DNA of 64,000 nucleotides from the NCBI GenBank assembly GCA_030549205.1, contig JAUKTV010000001.1, forward strand, positions 682,001 through 746,000, given 5' to 3'. The DNA is from Apiosordaria backusii. Taxonomy: Eukaryota; Ascomycota; Sordariomycetes; Sordariales; Lasiosphaeriaceae. The position numbers were made by a program, and so were the translations under genes. This document shows positions 12,801-22,718 of this stretch, piece after piece (position 1 is the first letter of the stretch; each line of letters opens with the position of its first letter). Below the pieces are notes generated by a model. It worked only from the letters and a program-made list of their open reading frames with translations, did no database searches and was not told where the DNA came from.

Positions 12801-12807
12801 ATATAAA
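12801..12807 (+). promoter_or_regulatory. Candidate TATA box (ATATAAA)
   Basis: ATATAAA lies 112-118 bases upstream of the ATG at 12919, a usual distance for a fungal core promoter with a leader of about 60-80 bases. Support is position and sequence only. Confidence 0.35.
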
Positions 12808-12918
12808 CAGACCTACCTTTCCTATCTTAGACATGCCCTCCATCCACCACCAAAATTACAGTATCCTACCCATAAACGTACCAAGACACAACAAGCATCA
12901 ACTACGACAACAACCACC

Positions 12919-13610
12919 ATGTCCTCTCATTACTCTTCCCCCCCACCAACCCCCACCACGTCTCAAGCACCCTCAACTCCCCCCTCCACTGACAAACCCC
13001 TCCCCATCCCCTCCCCCACCAACACCCCCTCAACACAACCCAAAGCCACCTTCAAACCCTCACCCACCACCTCACCCACCTCACCACCCTCCTCTCCGAC
13101 ACCCGCTCAAAACTCACCACCCAAAAATCCCTCAACACTCAACTCTTATCCAGACTCCAACACCTAGACGCCATCAACGCTCAACACCTCCGCGAGCGCC
13201 ACATCCTCGAGGATGAGCTCCGGTACTTGGCGCGTGAGTTTCGGGGGTTTGTGCTGCGAGCTGAAAAGGAAATGGGGAAGAGGGAGGAGGAGATTCTTTG
13301 GTTGAGGGGGGAGTTTGCGAGATCTGGGGTTGGGTATGATGTTTATGAGCGTGGGATGAGGGGTGAGGAGAGGGGGTATGGGGGTGGGGGTGGCCGGGAT
13401 GTTAGGGGTTGGGATGGGTATGATGATGATGATAAAGAGGGGGGTTACAAAGGGAAGGGGAAGGGGGTTGTGAGGGACAACGATACCGATAGTGGGCTGT
13501 CGGGGGATGAGGACGGGAGTTCAGGGGTTGAGGGTGAGGGATCGGTCGGGTCGGCGGAGGTGGTGAGGTCTTGTGATGAGAAGAGTGTAAAGAGGGTTAA
13601 CATAAGGTAG
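12919..13610 (+). CDS. Small coiled-coil protein of unknown function (5' structure uncertain)
   Basis: The 3' part (about 13046-13610) is clearly coding: a Leu-rich coiled coil (LQTLTHHLTHLTTLLSD, then LLSRLQHLDAINAQHLRER) followed by a basic/acidic helix (REFRGFVLRAEKEMGKREEE) and a Gly/Asp/Ser-rich disordered tail. The best ATG (12919, context ACCATGT) is in another frame. An intron 12960-13045 (donor GTCTCA, branch CACTGAC, acceptor AAAG) would join exon 12919-12959 to the coiled coil in frame, giving 201 residues. That donor is weak, so an alternative is a one-base indel in one of the C-runs. I do not recognise the family and see no conserved domain. Codon use changes from C-rich to G-rich across the gene. 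Confidence 0.55.
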
Positions 13611-14190
13611 AGAGCAGAAAGACGGAACAGGAAGGCGGAGCGGTGGCCGACGCGCCGGTTGAAGGTTCGCTGCATTGCTGTGGGCATGGGTTGAGGTAGA
13701 TGATGTTCGTTGGATCGGGTGACAAATGGTCGCTGGCGTTGGTCTGTTGTTGGTAAAGGTCACCATTAGGGAAACCTTGAATAGATGCATTGAGTTCGCC
13801 TGCCTGATATTTACCCCAAGAACGTGTTTTGACAGCCCAATCGCCGCGGCGATCCCAGTCCAAACTCCTGGGTCTGCATGGCCAGACGCACCGCTCAACT
13901 TAAGGCTTGAGTCGAGGTAGCCAGCCATCAACCCAACCTGCCGGCATCAACTAGCGCGGCTGTCAGTGCCTTCAGTGCCCAAATTGTCGATCACTCATCA
14001 CACGCAGATGCCAGCTAGGCTAGAGTCAAAAAAAGTATATTAAACGCTATGCTGCTTCATGTCTCATGAAACAAAAGAAGACATTAGAACCATTATCCCA
14101 TTATCATCCTTCATTTCATCCATATCCGTTTACCCTTATCCATCCATATCAGTCATGCCGCTCTTTGAAGCCAAAAGTCAAATGAGTTGC
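13611..14190. other. Convergent intergenic region
   Basis: About 580 bases lie between two converging stops. No gene-like frame is seen. It probably holds both 3' untranslated regions. Confidence 0.5.
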
Positions 14191-14628
14191 TTATAGGCCG
14201 AACCCGGCAGCGAGGGCGGCTCCCAGAACAACCAGCCCGAACTGAGAGGAGCGCCCGCCAACAGCGGCGTTGGTTGATGAAGGACCAGCAGCCCGGGTGG
14301 ATGTGGACCCTACAGGAGATTCGGTGGTGGTGGTGGCGAGATCAGCCGTCGTCTCGGTGATGGTGGTGGCGGTTGGCTTCACGGAAATGGTGGAGTTGGT
14401 GAAGCCAGGTGCGGTTGTGGTGCTGTTAACGTAATTCGTGTGAGGTTTTGGGATGGTTGTGTTGGCCTTGAGGACGGTAGAGGTCGCAAGAGTGCTGGAA
14501 TGAGCGTGCTCGTGTGTAGAAGCAAGAGTGGTGTATGTATATACAGACTCGGTGTCGTGAGCGCTGTGGTCTTCTTTGGCGGCAGCAAGGCTCAGAAGAG
14601 CAGAGATGATAATGAACTTGAACTGCAT
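14191..14628 (-). CDS. Small Ser/Thr-rich protein with signal peptide and GPI-anchor-like tail
   Basis: One exon encodes 145 residues. The N-terminus (MQFKFIIISALLSLAAA) is a signal peptide with a cleavage site near residue 17. The middle is Thr/Ser-rich with several N-glycosylation sites (ANTT, VNSTT, TNST). The C-terminus has small residues (GG-R-SS) before a hydrophobic end (FGLVVLGAALAAGFGL), the layout of a GPI attachment signal. It is probably a cell-wall or plasma-membrane mannoprotein. The ATG at 14626-14628 was preferred over an in-frame ATG 45 bases upstream because it puts the signal peptide at the N-terminus. No enzyme domain is visible. Confidence 0.75.
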   Translation of the reverse strand: MQFKFIIISALLSLAAAKEDHSAHDTESVYTYTTLASTHEHAHSSTLATSTVLKANTTIPKPHTNYVNSTTTAPGFTNSTISVKPTATTITETTADLATTTTESPVGSTSTRAAGPSSTNAAVGGRSSQFGLVVLGAALAAGFGL

Positions 14629-16511
14629 TTTGTTTGGTGTAAAGGTGTGATACGTCAAAGTGTAGTATGTCAAGTCGTGAGCGCAGTGAATGTCTTGGCA
14701 ACGTTATGTTCAGTTGAATCGTGAAGATGAGGTAGAGTGATGAGTGACAGGAACTGAGGACGAGCGACTTGCTGCGTCTTTATGTTCAAGCTGACGGACA
14801 CTGGCCAGTCGGCTGGGAGATGGGATGGCCGGCTCTTGGGCCAGGCCAGAGACAAGACGAGAATAACCCCTGCCATGGCGCAAGCTGTGAATATTGAGAT
14901 GGTCGACACGCATGTGCGGGTTCCCGCAAAAGTTACGAGAAAGGAGGCCCAAAACACAGACAGACGCGTGGAGGGCGGATGTCGGTGGGCGATCTAAACG
15001 CCTCCCCGGAACTAGCAACACGACGTAGCAGGCTCATTGGACAGGCTGGGCTAGATGGCGTGGCAGGGACGGCTGGGCTGGCCGATACATGCTGTGTTCG
15101 CTGCGGCTTCAGTGACTGAGGCTGCAGGTATTGAAACCATTCTCGCAGTGTGGAGGCCGGCAACTTGCTGAGGAACCCCTAGTTTGTGTGACCGAACGAC
15201 CTCGATTCCGAGGATACGGGAGACTCAACAGACGATGGCTGGGTGGGCAGATTCCTGAGCGTTAGAAGTCGATCTGTTTAGCTTCCAAGATGACAAAAGA
15301 AAAGAGAAAACGGTGATCCACCGGCTCGGTGAAATCGTGGGGGATCAGAGCTGAGACCTGACGACGCAATCAGCCTGTATCGCTGTCTTGGTGGCCACGC
15401 CGAGGTGGAGATGGGAGCCCTCACGAGACTGTCAGGCTTGGATACGAAAGGGGCAAAATTTCAACTCTAAAGCAGAAAATAAACTCCCTCAAAGTTCCAA
15501 AAGCAAAAGAAAGAAGTATGGATTCAATCCAAAGGCAGAAAGCAGAAACAAAAGGAAAGATTGCCCGAGGTGCGGTGGTGGTTCAAAATGTGGAGCTGAA
15601 AACGGCTGTCTCACAACCACACGATTTGAACCCCTGTTGGGTGGGAGAGAGGTCAAGGCTCGGATATCTCTGCTTAAAAGGTCAAGTTTAGCCGTATTTC
15701 CTGACATGTCCTGGGCAGGACCTGATGCTATCAAGAAACAAGAAGTGACTCCAAGTTTCTCTCAGAAGTCCAGTCCAAGGCTCTCGAGATGCTTGTCAAC
15801 ACTCCTTTTCACCGTCATCAAGAGCTCAAAGCACGGGCCACCTCACGAGCATGGGCCACATGGAAGCCTGGGGTCACTGAAAGCTTCTTTGGACAACCGC
15901 CACCGACTGACAAAAGCCCGACACCCACCAAAAGCTCTTTCAACAAACTCAAAATGAACAGAAGATGTTGGTGTGGTGTTTCTACCAACACGATATCCTC
16001 ATAAAGAGCCCATGAATACGGAGAGATATAGAAACTAAATGAAGACGTTGCACAAGCTGAGAGGCAATATCACCCTTGCCGTGGCCGGGATTAGCAAATC
16101 AGGAATAGCGCCGCTCGCCTTGGGGCTGGAGCCTCGGTGGAGCAGGTCGTGATTGCCAACCAAAGACAACCTGGAACCTCCGCCCGCACTGCACTCGCTC
16201 GCCTGCCGCCCAGGGGACTTTGGCAAGACAGACATCAGAAAGTTCGACATTCGCATCTCGTCGCCGCTTCCATTAAACCATCTAACTCTACTCGCAACCA
16301 TCATATTACCTTTTGCAGACACCCCCGACACTTACGACACTTCCCTCTCCCCAATAGCCAGCCCCGCGCTTCCGCCGCATTTCTCCCCAACCACCCCACA
16401 AACCACCAACTTTGAACGAAACCGATTCCAAATCCGCGCACGTCCGAATAACCGAAGCCTGGATTGGGCACCGACAAGGGGAAAACACACGAGGCCCAGG
16501 CCGAGGACATC
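14629..16511. other. Divergent intergenic region, GPI protein / BUD6
   Basis: About 1.9 kb. A plus-strand open frame (15388-15957) starts without ATG, is Lys/Ser-rich and has no domain, so I do not call it. The right end (about 16100-16511) is C-rich and probably the BUD6 leader. Two similar A-rich words, TTCAACTCTAAAGCAGAAA and TTCAATCCAAAGGCAGAAA, occur near 15459 and 15522. Confidence 0.5.
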
Positions 16512-19500
16512 ATGAATTCCATACGAAGCTCGCAGCGACGCTCGCCCGGCGCCGAGTTAGGCCCTCCGCCAAACCTCCAGCAGCGCTCCATCTCTCCCGC
16601 CGTCGGCGTCGGCACCAACCGCCCCGTTGCGCCCCGATCCTCGACATCATCGAGGCCTATGCAGCCCGTCAGCGGAAGTCTGAGCAGGAGTGATGGCACT
16701 CGTCGGACAAATGTGAGTGCTTTGCCAGTTCTATTTTCCCATGTCCCGCCCGCCCGCGTTTCAGCCAATGTCGACACACGGCAGCCGGCTTCATGCATTA
16801 TCACTTCGACGGCTCTGGTTTGAGCAACAATCCCTCTTCTTTTGTTGGACGAGTTTTGCCCCTTTTAGTGTGCACTTTGCCAAGCTGCACCGTGTGTGCC
16901 CAAGTTCCCTGTGCGTTGCTAACCATGCCATCCAAAAAGTCATCAGCGAGTACCTCCGTGCCCCTCTCCCAGATCGAAAAGAGCGTAACACACCTGCTTG
17001 TTGCCACGAAACAGCTGTTGGAAACCTTGACGCAATGGTCCCGAGGAAATGCTACCGACACGCAGGTGTCCGATGTCTATGTTCGGTTGGGATACGAGTT
17101 CAATATGGCCTGCCGGGCATTTACAGCCATCAACGTCGATACATCTGATCTTGGAAATGTGCCTGAATTGCTGAGGAATATTCTAGAGTCTACTTTGAGC
17201 CAGGAAGCGAGTGTGGAGAGTTTGGATAAATATTTGCCAAAGATTCGCGACATCATCATCAACTTGCTGCATGGGCTGAAGAGGAAACAGACAAGGTTGC
17301 GTCAAAGGCAACAGAGAGAGAGGGAAAATGGACAACCGGGCGAACAGGGTGGCTCGGGAGATGGCCCATCTGCATCTAACCCTCCCGGCCGAACGACCAG
17401 CACGAGCACGATGGGAAGCGTAAACTCCGGATTGACGACACTATTGAACGAAGGACTCGAGGATGGCGGATACCGGCCACAGAGCCAACGAGATGATGGA
17501 AGGAATAACATGAGCAATTCGCCTACCAGGCGATTTCTATCTCAACGAGACCAATCACGGGGCTCGGTCAACTCGGAGCAGTCCAGCCTTTCGAGCAACA
17601 CGATGCAGAGCATTCCGGTTCTTCCCCCCTACCCTGGCGATGAAACGATGCCCTCAGGGCCTTCGGCTGGTGATATGAGCAGCTTGGATAATTTCCCACC
17701 GCCTCCCCCGCCACCGAAGCAGTCTCAGCAAAGTGCCCTGGCGGCCTTGCAGAGGGGCGGTGATCTCGAGAGACGAGCTTCACGGAGATATTCGGCCTAC
17801 CAGATCTCCAAGCTCGTGGGTGCCCAGGGTGTTCCCATGCTCCCGCCGCAAACCACGCCCATCCCCAACCGTGGACGGGGCGAGATGAGGGAGTCGATGC
17901 GGGCGATGCACACGAGGGACAATGTCCGGCATCAGAGAAACAAGTCATCAAGGGCGGCGGCCATGGATGCATCATCGCCAGTTCGGGTGCCGAGCAGGGT
18001 TTTGGAGGAGTCGGAGAGTGGTCCTGCGGAACTTCCAGCACCACGGCCGGAAGTCCCTGAGCTTGAATCCCCAGAGCAAAAGTACAGACCAAGTGCCACT
18101 TTGAGTGGGCCGCCTGTCGATCTGATGCCGGCAATGGGCACGGATGAGGAAGAGGAGGAAACGCCTCCAAAGGCGGCTGCGAAGCCACCGGTGGTTGCTC
18201 GTGCTCCCACCCCTGACAAGCCGCCGAGTTCGTTTGGAATGGACAACACGCCTCCTGCGACGAAAGAACTAACTTTGTTTCTGCAGTACAAGTCCAAGGT
18301 CAAGAAGTTTGTCCTCTCGGAAGGATACGAGGAGCTGTCGATTGGACGTTTACAGCTGGCATTCATCGAGAAGTTTTCGTGGAACACTCAACAAAACGGG
18401 GCCGACTTGCCCGATATCTACATTCAGGATCCTATTTCGGGTGTGCGCCACGAGCTGGAGGACTTGTCGGACATTAAGGACAGGACAGTTTTGGTGCTCA
18501 ACATTGAACCCCTCGACGAAGTGAAGAAGCATATTGATGAGGGTATTGGATCCCTGAAAAAAATTGTGGAGGAGGTCAAACAGAACGTGGACGATCACGG
18601 GGCTGCTCTGCAGAGAGTATCTGAGCGCCAGCAGGAGACCGCCAAGGACGTTGCTCGACTGGCCGCCGCCCCTCCCCCAGCCATCATATCGCCAGCGACC
18701 GACTCACCCAAGTCGGCTGTGAGTGCCGCTGGAATGGCAGCCCGCAAACTCAGCACCTCACAGATTTCCGAAATCCAGAGCCTGCGCCGAGACCTGGCTG
18801 TTTTGCGACAGACGTACTCTAACTTTCAGTCCGAGATTCAAGGTTCCATGTCTGCCCTTCGCAGCAAGGCCAACAGCGTCAAGATGACGGTTGCCAAGAT
18901 CGCCGTTCCGGATATTGAGGGCGACACTGGACGGTCATATGTCATCAACGGCCGGAAGCAACTTAACACGGATAGCGACAGGCTTGTCAACAAGGTGGAT
19001 GACCTGCAAGATTTGGTGGAGGATCTGCGCAAAGATGTTGTGCACCGCGGTGTGCGCCCTCTGCCTCGCCAGCTGGAGGCTGTCACCAAGGATATCACGC
19101 TGCTTACCAAGGAGCTCAACAAGATGGAGGAGTACATGAAGCAGGAGAAGCCAGTGTGGACCAAGATCTGGGAGAAGGAGCTGGAGGATGTCTGCCAGGG
19201 CCGTGACGAGCTGAGAGTGATGGAGGACTTGATTGTGGACTTGCGTGATGATTTGGAGAAGGCCTCGGAGACGTTTGCGCTGGTGGAGCAAGCGACCAAG
19301 GAGCAGATGAAAGATGGTGGTTCCAATGCTGCCGAGAGCAGACCTGTGCTACGGCAGTTTTCCAAGGGGCTGAACTCTATCAACAACAATGCCTTTGTGG
19401 ATCCTAGGGATGCGAAGGAGGGCGTGTTGGGGGAGGTGAGGGCGCTGCAGCCGAACCATGAGAATAGGCTGGAAGCAATTGAGCGGGCCGAGAAGTTGCG

Positions 19501-19786
19501 GCAAAAAGAGCTGGAGACGAGGATGCAGAACCCGCTTACGAAGGAGCTGACCAACTTTGTCGAGGAGGGGAGGCTGAAGAAAAGCGGTGGGGTGGAAGAG
19601 GTGGAGCGGGCGAGGAAGGCGAAGGAGGAGAGGATCAGACGCGAGGTGTGGGAGAGGCAGAATGGGATGATTCCTGAGGATCCGGTTGGGGAGGAGGCTG
19701 CCGAGGGTGATGTCAATGGGGGTGAGGGGGAGGATAATAGGGATAATGAGAATGGGGATGTGACGCAGGAGGGGGGCCAGTTGTAA
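16512..19786 (+). CDS. BUD6: Actin-interacting polarity protein BUD6/AIP3
   Basis: Two exons (16512-16712, 16940-19786) encode 1015 residues. After a Ser/Arg/Pro-rich start (MNSIRSSQRRSPGAE), exon 2 opens with the conserved N-terminal block around QIEKSVTHLLVATKQLLETL and YVRLGYEFNMACRAF. A disordered centre with FPPPPPPPKQ follows. The AIP3 core begins about LTLFLQYKSKVKKFVLSEGY and continues with long coiled coils (SEIQSLRRDLAVLRQTYSNF, DLQDLVEDLRKDVVHRGV). Known BUD6 binds actin monomers and formin tails, acting as a nucleation-promoting factor at hyphal tips and septa. The acceptor at 16939 was chosen because a GCTAAC branch lies just upstream and both exon ends are in phase. An open frame runs through the intron from 16793, so an automatic call could wrongly start there. 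The end is acidic (EGEDNRDNENG). Confidence 0.92.
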
Positions 19787-20240
19787 ATTTTTTATTTGAG
19801 GATGGGGGTTATGGCATGATTTGATGGCTTTTTGTTATGAGAGAAGGCTGGAAAGGAGTGGATTGGTGGGGAATATACCCTGGTTTGTTTGTTTTGTTTT
19901 GTTTTGTTTGTTTTGTTTGTTTTGTTCTGCAATGTTAGTCAGCCGGGCTGTTTTTTTGTGTGTTCAAGTTTTGGTTAGGAATTGTCGTTGCTATTACAGT
20001 TACCGACTTGACAGAGTTACGGAGAGTTATTAGTGTGTGTGCGTGATGGGGTATTATTTTATGTAACACGATACCAGTCAGTTACATTTATCGACGTACG
20101 GAATAAATGTGCTTACCAATAGTGTGAGTGTGCGAGAGGTGGACTTGTGATGGTGTGGTCGTAGTTACATTTATGTCCGGGTGGTGAGGGGGTCGGGATT
20201 GATCTGCCGAGGTGTGTCCCCGCACCCCTCAGTCTTGTAA

Positions 20241-20274
20241 GCCAGCTCCAACTTATCAGCCAGCTCCATCTTAT
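20241..20274 (+). repeat. Two 16-base direct repeats in the esterase promoter
   Basis: GCCAGCTCCAACTTAT at 20241-20256 is repeated with one mismatch (GCCAGCTCCATCTTAT) at 20259-20274. The second copy runs into TTATAAA. Position just before the probable TATA box suggests a binding site or a small duplication. Confidence 0.6.
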
Positions 20275-20277
20275 AAA
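20271..20277 (+). promoter_or_regulatory. Candidate TATA box (TTATAAA)
   Basis: TTATAAA lies 67-73 bases upstream of the ATG at 20344, next to a pair of direct repeats. The assignment rests on sequence and distance only. Confidence 0.45.
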
Positions 20278-20343
20278 CTGGCTTGCATCTCACCGTATCC
20301 AAATCTCACAAACCAACATCAGAACAAAATACCATCAGCGAAA

Positions 20344-21705
20344 ATGACACCCGAATTCGAATCCACCGTCCAAACCGCCATCGAGAATGACGTCCTCCCC
20401 GGCGCGGTGATGCTCGTCCGGTCAAAAGATGGTTCGTGTTCCCCCTTTCCCCTTTAAACCCACCCCGTTATATTAACCAGTGAGTGCAGGCAAACTCAAC
20501 TACACCTCCTCCCTCGGCCCCCTCTCTCTTTCCAACCCCTCAGTTCCCCTAAAACCAGATAGCATCCTCGCCATGGCCTCCACCACCAAACTTTTGACTG
20601 CAATCGCAGTGATGCAGCAGGTCCAAGCCGGCAAAATCACCCTCGAAACCGACGTCTCGGACTTGCTGCCCGAGCTGGCCTCCCAACCGGTGTTATCTGA
20701 GTTCGACAGCAACGGAAAAGCGGTGCTGTCGCCACGAGCGGAGCCGATGCTCTTGAAGTGGTTACTTACTCACAGCGCGGGGACGAGTTACACCTGGAAT
20801 AATCCCCACGTCGTCACCTTTCTCAAATCCACAGGGAAAACCGTCCCGATCCCGCTTACGGCTGTTGGCGGTATCACGGTACCAGACCGCTGCTCCTACC
20901 CCCTATCCTTCCAGCCAGGGAAAGGCTGGATTTACGGCACGGGGCTAGACTGGGCAGGCCACCTCGTCGAAAGGCTCTCCGGTCAAAAGTTAGATGACTA
21001 CTTCCAGAGTGAGATCTTGGACAAGGTAGGGGTTAAAAAAGGGGAGATCACCTTCTACCCTGCCCGCTGGGGGGAGGAGTTCAAGAAGCGAAAAGCGGGG
21101 ATGGCAACGAGGGGGAAGGATGGGTTGGAGTATCACAAGCTGGGGGAGGAACCGGCAGAAAACGAAGCGATGGGCGGGGAGGCCGGGTTTGGGAGTATGC
21201 TTGCTTACATTACCATTTTGGCTGATTTCTTGAACCCAGACGGGGGGAAACTGCTAAAGAAGGAGTATCAGGAGGTGCTGTTTAGGGGTTGTCTGACGGA
21301 TGAGAGCAAAACGGCGCTGAATGATGGGCTGAAAGGTGATGGGAGGGACTGGATTGTTGGGTGGGTGTACCCGACTGAAGAAGGCCCCGGGGGAGCAGGA
21401 GCGGGAGCGAGGTATGATTGGAGTCCTGCTGGGTTGGTTACTACTGAGCCTGGGACAGATGGATCAAGAAAAAGGGGGTTTGTCCAGTGGGGTGGGGCTT
21501 TTAATCTTGCTTGGGTAGGTCACTCCTTTCACAACTCCTCTGCTGACAGAATATGGGAAAGGGAAAAGGCTGACAAGAAAAATAGTTTATCGACCGAGAG
21601 GCGGGGGTGTGTGGTGTGTTTGCTACGCAGATCGTGCAGCCGGGGGATTTGAAGGTTAGGCCGCTGATCAAGGAGTTTGAGGAGGTTATTTACTCCAAGT
21701 TGTGA
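20344..21705 (+). CDS. Serine beta-lactamase-fold esterase/transesterase
   Basis: Three exons (20344-20431, 20490-21514, 21586-21705) encode 410 residues. The class C beta-lactamase/EstB fold is shown by the nucleophile motif S60-T-T-K63 in MASTTKLLTA and the later catalytic-type Tyr178 (YGTGLDWAG). The strand WGGAFNLAW, followed after an intron by the final strand (CGVFATQIVQPGDLK), closes the domain. Fungal relatives include LovD-type acyltransferases and EstB-like esterases that act on small esters. No signal peptide is visible, so it is probably cytosolic. The first donor (GTTCGT) is weak but required for frame. No biosynthetic cluster partners are adjacent, so a secondary-metabolite role is not supported by context. 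Confidence 0.87.
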
Positions 21706-22718
21706 GTGATGGAGCTGGGGTCAAAAGTTGAGAAAAATGTGTGAGACACGTCTAGATAAATAGGCGCTACCAGACTCTGGAAATGAGAGAGCCTGGTAAG
21801 AAAAGAAGAAAGGTGACAGCGATGTGATCAAATGCTCATAGTGAGAGTTAAGAGCAAGAATCAACGGAAATGATACCTAGAATGCATGAACAAACCTGAA
21901 GCAAGTTCCAAGAAGGCTGCAAAAGACAGTGGGAGTCCCCGTGAAATGGAACAGAACCCCAACTTAATCCAACACAGTCCCATAGAAAGTGACACATTGT
22001 ATCCCCCAGAAACCCCACCTTGTAACACGAGAACACACACATCACTGTACACCTTATCACAAAGTCTCGGACACTAGGAGCACATCTGTACAGAAACCTC
22101 ATAAAAGATTCCCTTTACTAAACTACATCTAACAAAAACAAGCCAACCAAACTAAACCCTATAATGAAGCCCCTGAAACCACTCCTCCTTTCCTTTCCCC
22201 TCCCCTCCCCGAAAAAAAAGGCAAAGCAGAAACCGCTCCATTGTTCATGCCCCCCAATTCCTGAAGCCTATAACGAATTCACAAGAAACCATACAACTAA
22301 AAACCATGAAACTAAACCCAACCAGCCACCCCCGTTCCCAGTCCTTCCGCTGACCTTTTTTTCGGAGTTTCCAAATAATACCTAAACAACCGCTTTTGCA
22401 TTCCCACTATCGAGGGTCCAGGCGTTTAACACCAAATGCATCGCTTTGAGGCATCACCCCAGGTGAAAATCCGCTGATATCTCCAGCACAGATGCCGGAT
22501 TCCAGGAGGTGAGAGCAGGAACTGTAACCCATTGCAGAAAGCCAAGATTTGCCGAAGGAGGTGTGGCTTCGAGAAGGTGAGAGTAGTAGATATCAAACTC
22601 CAAACCCAATCCCCACACTGCGGGATAAATAGGCAGTTGGATATCAAAAGAAACCGGAGGGGTTAACCCCACGGCGGTGAACATGCAGAGTTGTCATCAG
22701 GGGTCAAGACCCAAGGCC
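21706..22718. other. Convergent intergenic region, esterase / SNT1
   Basis: About 1 kb between two converging stops. It is A-rich in the centre (22120-22400) and probably contains a long SNT1 3' untranslated region. Short frames on both strands look random. Confidence 0.5.

Larger units (their letters stand above)
11888..12918. other. Intergenic region after the tRNA
   Basis: About 1 kb without a convincing gene. Frames at 12086-12316 and 12226-12435 are short, have no domain and start in poor context. The right part serves as promoter and leader of the gene at 12919. Confidence 0.45.
19787..20343. other. Intergenic region with TGTTT simple repeat
   Basis: About 560 bases. Positions 19884-19927 are a run of TTTTG/TTTG units (simple sequence). 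The rest carries the BUD6 3' end and the promoter of the next gene. Confidence 0.6.

Noticed and set aside
12565..13167. 200-codon plus-strand frame overlapping the coiled-coil gene
   Set aside because: Its second half is a Pro/Ser/Thr translation of C-rich DNA, and the real coding signal beyond 13046 is in another phase.
15388..15957. 189-codon plus-strand frame upstream of BUD6
   Set aside because: It has no ATG at its start, a low-complexity Lys/Ser-rich beginning and no recognisable motif.
20344..21705. Secondary-metabolite gene cluster around the LovD-like esterase
   Set aside because: Neighbours are BUD6 and SNT1; no polyketide synthase, peptide synthetase or tailoring enzymes are nearby.
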